Below, in pieces: positions 37,401-48,700 of a stretch of DNA of 64,000 nucleotides. The notes below the pieces were generated by a model. It saw only the letters and a program-made list of their open reading frames with translations. It was not told the origin of the DNA and did not search any database. Each line of letters begins with the position of its first letter. Position 1 is the first letter of the stretch. Origin of the DNA: Climacium dendroides. Lineage: Eukaryota; Streptophyta; Bryopsida; Hypnales; Climaciaceae. The stretch covers positions 8,370,001 to 8,434,000 of the forward strand of contig OX467092.1 in NCBI GenBank assembly GCA_950106755.1, read 5' to 3'. Made by a program: the position numbers and the translations under genes.

Positions 37401-40211
37401 ATACTCCTAAATGAAGAATCTAAGAGAAATCAAAGAATCTGAAAGGAATGGACAAACGAAAAGAGGTAGGATTTAATGACTCATACCTCGAGCCAACCAG
37501 ATCCTTTATATTGTCCAATGCCTCTGCAGATATCTGAATTCAAACCCACAATAATTACGAGGTAAAATTAAGGCAAAACCGACTACAAAAACTGCAGGTA
37601 CATGCTCGCGCAACTCTCAAAAAACTGTTTAAAATCCTCATGATACGTTCATATGTACGAGGAAGTTACTAAAATATAGCACAACGGACCTGAAAACCAT
37701 CAGTTCGCATGTACGTAATCAATCCTGCTTGTTCATCATCATTGAGTTTTACTCCCTCGTATAATTGATGAGCTATCTGCAAACAGGATTAAACTCTCTC
37801 AGCAAAATAATCGAGAGGATGTGACTATTCGATACCAGTATTCATATTTGCCAAAACTACGAGGGATCACAGAGCCCTCAAAACACTCATCCAGCTTCGA
37901 TAATCTGACTCAGAGAACTAAGCGAGCCACAGCCAGCATCTTTCTGACAAAAACTGTGGAACTAAGATGTAACGAAATGATAACCACCCTCGGACTCCTC
38001 CTATTAACCAAAATGATCACATTTGCTGACAACGAAATGAATTTGCACCAAGGGTCTCAGCAATCACATTAAAGCAGCACAAAAAAATGGTCATAAAACC
38101 GCTCCAAACTTCGCAGAAACTTACCGACATAGTACGGGTGGCCCCAAATCCTAACTTGACGGAAGCATCCTGTTGTAATGTGGAAGTGATGTAAGGGACT
38201 GGAGGCTTGCGACGAATGAGACCCTTTTTCACACTTTCTACACGGAGAATGGCTTCTGAAACTTTTTTGGACGCAGCTTGAGCATCCAAATCATTAGCAA
38301 TAGAAAATTGACCCAGTTTCTGTCCCTTCAAGTGACTCAAGCGAGCAGAAAACGAAAGTCCATCCTGGGCTCCATCCTTTCTTAGTTGAGTTTCAACAGT
38401 CCAATATTCTTGGCTCCGAAATGCCTCAATCTCCTGCTCACGTTCACAAATCAAGCGAAGAGCAGCTGACTGCACACGCCCGGCTGACCTGCTACCCGGC
38501 AACTTGCGCCACAGAACAGGCGACAGGTTGAAGCCGATCAGATAATCGAGTGCCCGCCGCGCAAGATACGCATCTACCAAGGTCTCACTCACATCTCGGG
38601 CGGATTCCATGGCCCTGAACACTGCTGTCTTCGTAATTTCATGAAACATCACACGTTTCACTTGGATCTCCTTATTCAAAGCCCCTTCCATCTTCAACAT
38701 CTCTAAGACGTGCCACGCAATCGCCTCTCCTTCCCTGTCTGGATCGGATGCCAAAACCAAAACCTGCGCTCTAAAAACCCCACAACACACAGAAACACAC
38801 ACACAGTGCCAAGTTAATAGCAATTTACTTTTGATTTCAATAAAGGACCTCTTTTCACTAATTTTTCATTTCAAAAATGTTCAGCACGTGCACTTCTGAA
38901 CTAATTGGATTTGAATTCTCACTCAATTGCTTTCACTTTTAACACAATTTGGAAAGTTGTGTTCCTCACACATTATTTTAGATTGAATTTCAAAGTCTTC
39001 TGATGTAGTCCAAGACTAAACCAATAATCCATTGATCACCACTTAAAATGTCGCAATCCTAAAATTCATGCAGTCACAGCACTGACACATGATTTAAGAA
39101 TGAGATGCTACAATTCATTTCCAAAACCTGACAATGTTTTGGTTTCTGGTTCATTGCACTAGAAATTTGAGAGATGGTTTTTCTTACTATATTTTTGCTT
39201 GTCTGCTTTAGGTGAATATCCAGCACAAGGGAGTACGAGAAGAAGATGCAGAGGCCAACCGTTTCAGAGCAACTTTGATAGAATTAATATGAGGACGAGC
39301 TGATCCTGGCACCTCCCAGAGCATTTTGAAATCGTCATGCGGTCGCACTGATCCAGCTCTTGAAGCAAGATCCCGAACATGGCCATAACTTGACAATACA
39401 GTAAAGCTCGGCCCAAGGCACTTGGCGATAGTCTTCGCCTTGCTGGGCGATTCTACGACCACTACAGATTGCAAACTTTCTCGATCGCGTTCTTTCCCTT
39501 TAAGCTTGTTCCAATCGTTTGCCCTCTTCTCAACCGGCGTCGGCACTACACTGGTACACATCCTGGCTCCCGAAAATCTTAAACCCTAAACCCTACCAAA
39601 CATCAGCACCAAAAATTCACCAGCAACATCCATTCTCTCAATTCCACAACTATCACAACCAATGTGCAAATCAGAATCGAACGCTCACACGCTTCTTGAA
39701 TCCTAAATATTAAAGAAACCTAAAAACTAGACCCCTTTATATAAACGAAATAATACAACGTCCGCTAACCTGCAGGACGAAATTGCTGTCAAAATTCCAC
39801 TAATCTTAAACCCTAAACCCTACCAAACATCAGCACCAAAATTTTACCAGCAACATCCATTCTCTCGATTCCACAACTATCACAACCAATTCGCAAATCA
39901 CAATCAAACGCTCGCTCTTCTTAAACCCTAATTATTCAAGAAACTTAAAATTCGAGCTTATTATAAAAGAAAGACGTAATGCAATGTAAACTGACCTGCA
40001 GGACGAAATTGCGAACGAATTTTCGCTCCAGGAAGACGAAACAGCGGCCTTCGGAATGGAAATTGGTCACGCACTTGTCCCACATTGCACTGGGCACGGC
40101 GTATCCGCGAGTGGCAGCCATTTGGGACGACGACACCACCCGCTGGCAGCCCACGATCCAACTCATTAGCACCAGCTCTCTTGCTACTCTTTCACCTCCG
40201 TCCCAGTGCAA
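31439..40211 (-). CDS. DNA topoisomerase I, bacterial type (organellar)
   Basis: Type IA topoisomerase, which relaxes negative supercoils by cutting one strand; in plants this TopA-like form serves organelle DNA. Joining 22 exons gives 1007 residues: 40211-39996, 39585-39260, 38770-38125, 37776-37690, 37533-37487, 37184-37075, 36747-36647, 36251-36159, 35941-35858, 35662-35576, 35292-35224, 34923-34864, 34695-34624, 34354-34247, 34139-34057, 33838-33755, 33456-33321, 33135-33046, 32780-32715, 32606-32511, 31925-31572, 31447-31439; all phases agree. The Toprim domain has ESPSKAK (about 117) and DPDREGEA (about 190). The catalytic Tyr is 418 in TYMRTDG. A Cys4 zinc finger uses C728, C731, C751 and C757. 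C-terminal repeats VGPYGAYVQLGE and IGKFGFFLRH follow, then an AT-hook-like GRGRPRK (984-990). Exon 1 is inferred: basic, hydroxylated and acid-poor, like a transit peptide. Starts at 40166 or 40121 are equally possible. Weaker sites: exon 2 donor, exon 10 acceptor, exon 16 donor. Confidence 0.9.
36832..36993. repeat. Tandem repeats in a topoisomerase intron
   Basis: Four consecutive 24-bp units of 'gaactcttactgaaaggtta' plus 'cttt' fill 36889-36984, with a partial fifth. Just before them a 24-bp motif beginning 'gtgtgtaccccattcataaa' occurs twice (36832 and 36867). Both arrays lie in the intron between exons 6 and 7, clear of the splice sites. Confidence 0.85.
39575..40012. repeat. Tandem duplication of about 226 bp across the first topoisomerase intron
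   Basis: Units 39575-39786 and 39802-40012 match closely ('cttaaaccctaaacccta', 'ccagcaacatccattctctc', 'acctgcaggacgaaattgc'). Each unit contains the telobox-like 'aaaccctaaaccctacc' and a copy of the last 16-17 nt of exon 1 with its donor (on the minus strand CCTGCAG|GTYAG). The intron therefore has two candidate donors and two candidate acceptors. Confidence 0.8.
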
Positions 40212-42663
40212 TCTTCTCCTCCATTCCGAAACAGATTCGAAACAGAATCGCTAAATCGCAAAATGTTCTACGAGGGAGTGACGCATTCCTATGCGTTGGT
40301 TTTTGGATCGCGAGATTGTGCAGAGGACGGGGAGATCGAGGGAAGGCGATTCCTTCACTTGCGAGAAATGCAAACTCAGAATCCTTTGCAGTCATGTTGC
40401 ATTCGGCTTAAACCCTGTGAATGGATTAGGAGCGAGTCCGGGTGGTGTGAAAAGGGTCTTATTCGCGGTCGTGGGGGTCTTTACCTTTTAACACACGATT
40501 TTTTTTGGAATTTTACCTACTTCTGCTTATATCTTTGGTCTCAATATCCTGGCTTTCCTCAGAAGGAATTTTATAATTTAAAGATTCAAGGCATTATTTT
40601 AGATTATTGAGAAATTATTTGTCAAAGACATTGTCATGAAACACTTTGTTTATCATTTAGAATAGAGACTTGGGAGCATTTAACCCGAAAAGGACAAGAC
40701 CTATCACCAAGTTACTTTGCCCAAAATGATCTAATTTTTGAACTAATAGATGCATTCTTCATTTCTACAATGATCCAAGAAGTCATCCATCAACTACTTT
40801 GGGGCCTTATCATTTTTCTTTTTGATGCTACGTACGAATGAAAATATTCATTTTAGAAAAAAAAATCATATGACTTATCATATAAATTTTTCATTTATTG
40901 GCGCTGATTTCAAAATACAGTGAATTTTTGAAGAAAAAACAATGATAGTTTGTATCAAATACAAAATAGCTTGGAAAATCTTAACATTTCACTAGAAATG
41001 CATATTATAATGGAGAATATCAAAATATAAATAAATTTTATAAATAATTCTATAGATAAAAAATCAGTAGATTATTAGAATAAGTCCATTGTTCAAATTG
41101 CAAGTAAGTAATTTTTGAAAAAGGTTGAAATTTTCAAACTTGATTAGAAACTCAATTCAATCAACTTCGTTTTATTTGTTGAGGACAAATTCAAAAAAGA
41201 CCATCTTCATAGGTGAAATCTAGATCTAGAATAGGAAGCCAAAAGTTCCCAAAATGTACAAGGAAAAAGTTTTTGATATTCTTGGACTTCCCATCTCCTT
41301 CTATAGAATGAAGAGTAATATCTTTCAACAATAAAATTTCCACCACCATCCTCTATAAATAACTTCAAAAAACCAATAATCAATATTCATTTTATATTCT
41401 TACTTCAATACTTTGTAGAAAAATTGCATCCACATGTGATAAGGATAAATGTAAAAAAATGTAAAACAAAGACTTTATAATCCTTAAGTCATTCAACCTA
41501 CAATACTTTTTATATTTAACACTACTAGTATACTTATCACATATCATAGAATATTTTATAATAATCATGTATAATTGGCATGCCTAAGTTATAATCTCTT
41601 ATGACAAATTATTCTTGTGCAATATGATCTATCTACTCCAAGTGGTGTAACTATATGAAATGATCTTTGCCAATTAACCCTTAAAATGCAAATCCAAACC
41701 AAGGGAACTTGGTTTTAGAAAAAGCTTCATGAAAGCTTTTACAACACTCAACTACATATAATCTTTTCGGTATCACTTTCTTTGTCTTTATGAGGTGCAT
41801 CTATCAATCTAAATCTTCAAGATTGAATCACAATTTGAACTTGTAATTTCCACATTGGAAAGTTTGAAAAAAAAATTTAAGTAGCTTTTAGGTTATCCAT
41901 GATCTTGAGAAGGATGGAAGTTCATCATTGATTTGTCATTTGAACAAATTGCATGGTGCCTATACATGGAATTTTATTTAAAAATTTGGCATATTTTATG
42001 TGCCATTTTTAGACCTCTCAATCTGAACTATAAAAGTACCATCTATGATTGGTATAGAGTTCATACCATACAACTTGAACTTTAAAAGTGCCATTTAGGA
42101 CAAATATAGATTTTAAACATTTAGGAAATATGTATATTTCAAACCACCCATACTAAACCATAAAAAAATTTAAAATTGCAGAATGGCACCATTTTAATGA
42201 AATTCCCCATCTATATAAGAATGATCAATTTTGATCTAAAATTGGGTAGCCCTCACAAGAGATCAAATATCCTTTAACAAGATCAAAAGGAGGATATAAT
42301 AGAGAAGCAAATTTTTATATATACATTATTTAGAAACGCATTGGTATAAATGGTTTATCAATTATGTAATGCCACAAAAATAATAAATAGGAATAAAGCT
42401 ACATCATTGTGGATCCTAACTGCATTTGGAAAGTAAAATAAATAGATGACTTTCTCCAATATTTGAATCAACCCCTATATCTCACATAATTTATCAAAAT
42501 GGAGATAGAAGTTTTTTTATTGACCAATGACCCCAAGTTCAAGTAGTGGTCTAGATTTCCAAAATTGTTAAGATGTATTATAAAATGCAACTTAGAATAA
42601 GAATTTAATGATGACTCTCAAATAATAGTCATAAAACATGATCCATAAATCATATCCATATAG
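40212..42663. other. Topoisomerase upstream flank, then AT-rich intergenic
   Basis: 40,212-40,500 is less AT-rich and is the expected promoter of the minus-strand topoisomerase gene. Plus-strand open frames there overlap exon 1 in antisense and are not supported. Beyond 40,600 the DNA is AT-rich. A family-E-like fragment ('ctaatagatgcattcttcatt') lies near 40,741. Confidence 0.45.
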
Positions 42664-42900
42664 CTACACTAAATAGTGAAATTAGGTTGCCCCACACAAA
42701 ATCTCGACATTCCACACTATATAAATATGTATATTTAGTGTAGATGGATGCAATAATGTAGGAACCATGTGTGTTGCATAGGTTGGTGCACTGGTTCATG
42801 ACTCGGGTTTAGAGAATTGCTTGTGCCTCCATTTGGACGAGTGGTGAGTCACGAGGTAACTCTCCTGAGTAAGGCAACCTAATTTCACTATTTAGTGTAG
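42664..42900. mobile_element. Family C MITE, 237 bp
   Basis: The ends are inverted repeats of about 27 bp, beginning CTACACTAAATAGTGAAATT and ending with its inverse. A second copy at 44759-45013 is about 90 percent similar by eye. It is non-coding. A target duplication was not evident at either copy. Confidence 0.75.
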
Positions 42901-43220
42901 GTCAATTAGTACACAAACCAACATTTTTTTAATAATATTTGATGCCCAAAATTGAAAACTCTTTCTCAAATCAATTGTAGATTGAATATTTGTGATTTTC
43001 ACAATAATTTTTTCTCTCTAAGTTCAAAATATTAAATTCTAATCATAGTGATTTTAAAGAATTTTTTTAAATTTTTTTATTCAAGTCATTTTTGAAGGGT
43101 TACTTTTTGAGAATAGACCTACTAATACAACTTGAATTGTATAAAAACTTTAGAATTTATATTATGCAAATGTTAAAGAACTAATACAAGAATCTTCCAA
43201 AAAAATGATGGATGAATACA

Positions 43221-43927
43221 GTGACTAACAAAATTGAGTACAAAGTTGAAACGTTTTCATTCAAACAACCATATCATAAGCATCAATGAACAAAGTCTAA
43301 AAGTTGATGTGCGGAAGTTGTAGTGTGTGACATGCTACACATTATTGTGGAAGTTTGAAGAAATAATTAGTTGTGATTTGAAAGAAATCAATTTCAAAGT
43401 TAGCCATGTTTAAAGCTCAATTTTATTCAATCCAATTTAAAATTATCTTATCTTTTCTCAAATTTTTCTTAGAATTCCAATTTTCTTTTATACCTTGGCA
43501 TGTTGGTATACATCAATTCAAATTGTTGTTCACAAAAATAGAAGGAAATTAACATTTATTGAATTTAAAATATCAATAGTTTGACAAACATGCAAATGAT
43601 ATTGGTTCTCATAATATTTGAACTCCAATATTTGAATGCATGGGATAGTATTAGCCATTGTAGAGAGAGTATAGATTGCAATACAAACCATTTTTACATC
43701 TTAATGCCCTTACATTTGAAACATTTGTTGAATTCAGCAACGTGTTTAATTTATATTTCATAGCCATTTAATGCTTTTTTTAGGTTCAATTTATTTGTTC
43801 AAAGATTGAAGTTTATCATGTACATAATTGATCCAAAAAATCAAAAAAAAATTATAAGTGTCAATATTGTCAAAAACATGCCAATTTGCCAAAACGTTTC
43901 AGCTTTGTACTCAGTTTTGTTAGTCAC
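43221..43927. mobile_element. 707-bp element with 37-bp inverted ends
   Basis: Left end 43221-43257 and right end 43891-43927 are inverted copies with about two mismatches (GTGACTAACAAAATTGAGTA at the left). Including flanks, both ends read TA followed by YAGTGACTAAC, which fits a TA target and Tc1/Mariner or pogo-like ends. The interior is AT-rich and encodes no recognisable transposase. Confidence 0.65.
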
Positions 43928-44600
43928 TATATATTATAGGAAAAGAGAATGCATCTAGTGGTCCAATAATCAAAGAGTTTTGGTGCTACCTTAGTCATCA
44001 GGGCCACATCTTTACATGATTAAACCCAAATAGTTGGAATAAAATAAAGCTTTTTTTTCTAAATTTTTTTTATTGCCTTAATAAATGGTTGGATAATCTT
44101 ATTATTATTATTTTGAATATTCTAATATATTTTTTCTAAATATCACTATGGACAATGAAGGTTTTTATATTCTTATTTATGTATTTTTGAACAAATGGGA
44201 GTACTTTGTCAATAGTTAAATGAATTTAAAATAAATAAAGCTACTTGTGAATTAGCGAAAGTTAGTGGAAACACCTCAGATACCGTTTGGAAGAAGAAAC
44301 TTCATGCCCATTGGCCCACCTGGCTGCTCATAAATGAGATTACCACCAAGCAAGCCTTGCATGGACTGAAATTAATGGATTTTTAGTAGGCTGTCACCAA
44401 CAGACCGAATCAGTGAGGTACAGTAAGGCACTCTGCAAGTGAGGAAAAAGCATTGGTGATTCCATACACATCTGTCCATTTTGGGGGAAAAGTGCTGTAC
44501 ATCAGTGAAACAGGGAACAGTTTTCACTCCATTTTGAAAAAAACATGAAAAATGGAGTGAAAAAAAGTAGGTTATCGAAGCTACATTTTCTTTGTTAAGC

Positions 44601-45783
44601 TTAACCCCTGAAGTCCCAAGACCTTTCTTTCCATCAAAACCTACTCGAAACTGCCATTTCTATTGCAAAGAGCAAAAAATTTCAAAATTTTGTTTTTGCA
44701 CATCTAACCGTAGCTGCACTAGTATAAAAATTGCGTGGAATTTTTTTTAAAACTTTGACTACACTAAATAGTGAAATTAGGTTGCTCCACACTAAATTCT
44801 CGACATTCCACACTATATAAATATGTACAGTTATTGTAGATGGATGCAATAATGTAGGAACCATGTGTGTTGCATGGGTTGGTGCACTGGTTCATGACTT
44901 GGGTTTGGAGAATTGCTTATGCCTCCATCTTGACAAGTGGTGAGTCACGAGGCAACTCTCCTTAGTAAGGCAACCTAATTGTTCAGGCAACCTAATTTCA
45001 CTATTTAGTGTAGGTAGATTGCAAGATACTTGCATTTAAAGTAAAGAAAACAAGATTATTTATTACCTTGATTGGCTAGATTTTTTGGATTTGAATCTTT
45101 ATAACTTAAAATTTTAGCATTGTTGATGATTTTGATTTTATAATATTTTATAATATCTATGCTGAAGAATTGAGTTGAGAATCTAAGGAAAAAAATTCAT
45201 TAAAAAACATTTAATTTTCACTCATTAAAAAATTGTTAAGTAGAAGTAGGTTGAAGATTGAAGGGATGAGTAAACCATTAACAACTCTAAGATGGAATTG
45301 AAACACAATAATCCCAACGGTAAGATTATTCTAGCAAGCAAACTTAACCATGCCTAGCAATTTTTTTGAGAAATTATAAAATTGCATTAAAAAATGGGTT
45401 CTATAAGTTATTTTTTCAAGAAAATGCTTAGATTGCCCAAAAAATAAGATTGTCCATAATTTTCTCATCACTAGTCCAAATAGGACGAAGTAAAGCTTCA
45501 AATGTAGACAAAAATATAATCTTTGAGGAAAAAATTAGAAACTAAAAATGTTCAACTTTTTGTGATTTTTTTGGGTTGCCCCTCAAGTTACTTTGGGGAC
45601 TTATGGTGCCATAACTTTTGTTTCCAAGCACCAATTGAAATAAAAATTATATTTCTAGAAAGCTAATATGATTTTCTATCTTCAAATAAAGTTTCAAAAA
45701 ATCATGTCAAAAATTGAGATCACAAGAACCTACCAGAAATCTCAAAAATCCCATGTAGGGACTTTTGGGACTTTAGGGGTTAA
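44601..45783 (+). mobile_element. Family A element, complete copy with TTAA ends
   Basis: It begins TTAACCCCTGAAGTCCCAAG and ends CTTTTGGGACTTTAGGGG plus TTAA, so the first 20 bases of the two ends are inverted copies with about two differences. Without the nested family C element the length is about 928 bp. At least seven other full or partial copies occur in this window in both orientations. No protein is encoded. TTAA at both ends with CCC inside would fit a piggyBac-like class, but TTAA is self-complementary and could be part of the terminal repeat itself. Confidence 0.7.
44759..45013. mobile_element. Family C MITE nested in family A, 255 bp
   Basis: The ends are CTACACTAAATAGTGAAATT and its inverse, as in the copy at 42664. 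The right end has an extra duplicated 'caggcaacctaatt'. It interrupts family A after 'aaaactttga', and the family A sequence resumes at 'tagattgcaaga', as shown by the uninterrupted copy at 20905-21790. It is therefore younger than the family A copy it sits in. Confidence 0.75.
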
Positions 45784-48700
45784 AGTATGTCCATACTTAG
45801 TTGTAGGCATCATGCTTAAGCATGGTTTTGCGGCAATAATTATGTTGGTATTCAAACCAACATTTTTTAGGGATTACCAATTTGAGGTGGACGCTTATCT
45901 AGCACAACATACAAGCGGTTGTGAATCCAAGCTAGTATGACACTGTAGCTACTTATTTTGGAGTTCGGGAAAGTAATACGTATGAGTGTAATGTAGTCAT
46001 AATGTACATTTGAGGAAGCTGCGAGTGTTGCTATGTATTGGGGCCCAATGTGCCCCATTACCAAAAACCATTACTCTTATACAACAAGAATACGACCTAT
46101 TTTAAAAGCAAGAACTATTAAAAAATTACACAAGTACCTTAAAGGAGATGTTGGAAATTCAATGAGGCTTGCATCTGATGGTAGAGTTACAAAAATAAAT
46201 TTAGCATCTTTAATCGCCTTTGTTGGTTTTGTTGAGAATACTATTAGCCAACAAGCTGGAATTATGTTTTTGTACTACAATTGTCTTTTATTCCTAAGCT
46301 ACGTGTGCAAAGTAGGTCATAACACCTAATATTGGTGATGGTCATGTGTAGGTAATTTAGCTAATGTTTAAATTGATCATTCTTGCATACTACGTCTATT
46401 ATTGTCAACATTGATTCAAATGTCGTCGTTTTGTGAGGGTGATAGAGAATCTTCTCGATGTAGCCATGTGCGGGTCTATTATAGGAGCTTTAGTTAGTCG
46501 AGGAAGATGTAAGTTACAAAATCCTCACCTGTTACGGTGCACTATTCAATTTTCGTAGATCTACATAGTGTCTACGTAAACTATTGCATTCATTGCATGT
46601 GGAACAAGTCTTTAGTCTTTGTTATTCTAATTTCTAAAATGTTAGATGTGGTTGAGTCTTTAAATAATCTTGCATGTCTTGTGAAGGTAACATGATACCT
46701 ATTCTTTTACATTAGTCACTTCAACAGAATGCAATCCCTACTAATGGTAAGTGAAATTTCACTCAGTTCTATTCATTCTCTACATGCTACTATGCACACA
46801 TACTCATGAAGTGTACATTGCTTCGTTTCAATTTTATTAATCCACATGCATCTCACTAGTGTTTTTCATACTTAACTTCATAATGTTGCACTCTTGCTTA
46901 TCTTTAGGTATATTTGAATTCATGCTTTTCGCATGCTTTGTAGGTAACACTCACTCTGTCAAGATTGTAGCTGCACCAACAACCTTAGACAAAGCTCCAA
47001 TTGCAAGTATTTCATTTTATACTACCATTGCTGTCTTTTATAGAATTTGTAACTGATATATGTGCAAGTCAAACAAGGACTCTAACACCCAAATGTGTAG
47101 TGCTTCCAATGTATCCTTCATCACTAACATCATGAATTGTTCAAAGTATGCTTGATAGGCTGATGATTGGCAGCCAATTCGTCATGCCTTTGTTGACAAC
47201 GTTGCTCAACGTGGGCGGTTTAAGTAATCTAGCAAAGCGATCAAAAAAGGACAAAGGACCCAATTGGCATCTACAAAGGATTGCGGTGCCCGTAAACACC
47301 AAGAGAGAATTGTACTTGGAGGAACAAAATGCCATAGGTTGCCGTGATTTAATGAATCCTGACACATCAAAGTAGATGCGCATTAGCAAGGTTGTAATGA
47401 ATGTTGACTTCTTCCCTTGCTGCAAAGACAGATTTGTTTCTGTGAAGATGTATGTATTTGTGTCACAGTATGTATGTTTATGTTTCTTGTTCAAATTGAC
47501 CACCTTGTGGTCAGAATCTCTACAATACAAGTATAGGCCTTCATCAAAACGTTTTTTTTTTTTTCTTGTGTAGTGAATGATCTAAATCTTACTACATCAA
47601 TTTACATATCTTTTGGTCCTTAAGAAGGTATGCTTGTTCCATTTTGCTTTGGAAAAATGCGGGGAATCTATTTGCAATTAGATTTAGCCCAGAAAATGAA
47701 AAACCTCGTGTTTATGTATTTTTGTACATACAAATGCTCATTAAAATCCGCATAATAGCATATAAGCCATATAAAGTACAATATGCTCATATAACCCTAT
47801 AAAGTGCCATATAAACTAAATAAAATGTTACATGTTTGAACAAAGTTGATAGAAATTACACATAAACCACATTATTTTTTTTGAAGAAATATCAAATACT
47901 AATAGGAGTGTCATAGCCGTTCCAAAGCTCCAAATCAAGAGTGTAATATTTCTTTAAAAAGTCAACACAAATACCTACTATTCTACAAACTTAATTTCAA
48001 ACTAAAATATTTTCCAACTTCTATAGCCATCCAAAGTTTACTCTCTTCAACTTAAAGGCAACTTATCACCACTCTACTTCAAAATTCATAATTTTTTTAT
48101 TCTAACTCCAAATTAGATGAACAATAGCTCATTAAAAAGTTAACATTTCAATACATAACTTCACCAAACCTCATAATGAAATACCTCCTCACCACATAGT
48201 TATGAGCCCTCAAAAGTTTTGCTTTCACTCTTGATGGCAATCATCCCTCTCTCACTTCTTTAAGTATAACTTTTGCATAGAAACTCCAAATTGAGTGAGT
48301 AATAGCATTTCAAAATTACAAAAATAAGATGAACAATCTCACAAAATTTCATTATAAAATTCTCCGTATACAATGTGTCATGCCCTCACAAGTTTCGGTT
48401 CTCCCAAGCTAACCATGACGAGGAGGAAGAAGACCTTCTTCCTTATCCGCCACCTCATCCTCTATACCATTCACCTAAATAAGTGAAGTTTAGCCTCTAA
48501 AATGTCTTAAGTTCATCCGTTGGCCTTTTTTGTTCTCCCATAACTCAATCCTTATCTTTCATATGAACTTCTAAAAAAATCAAAAGAAAAGTAAAACAAA
48601 CTTCACCTTTCCTCTAGGCAACTTCAAACACAAATCGAAGTCTCAAAATGTCTTTAAGTATAAAGATAAACAAACTAATGCTAAATAGTTAACTAATCAA

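Noticed and set aside
40206..40610. Plus-strand frames opposite the topoisomerase 5' end
   Set aside because: They overlap exon 1 and its promoter in antisense, several frames are open at once because of base composition, and none has a domain.
42800..42890. tRNA- or SINE-like A-box (TGGTGCACTGG) inside the family C MITE
   Set aside because: No B-box in the right place and no poly(A) tail. The element is fully explained by its inverted ends.
44601..45783. Autonomous piggyBac transposon
   Set aside because: No transposase frame exists in any copy. Only the ends are suggestive, so the class is left open.
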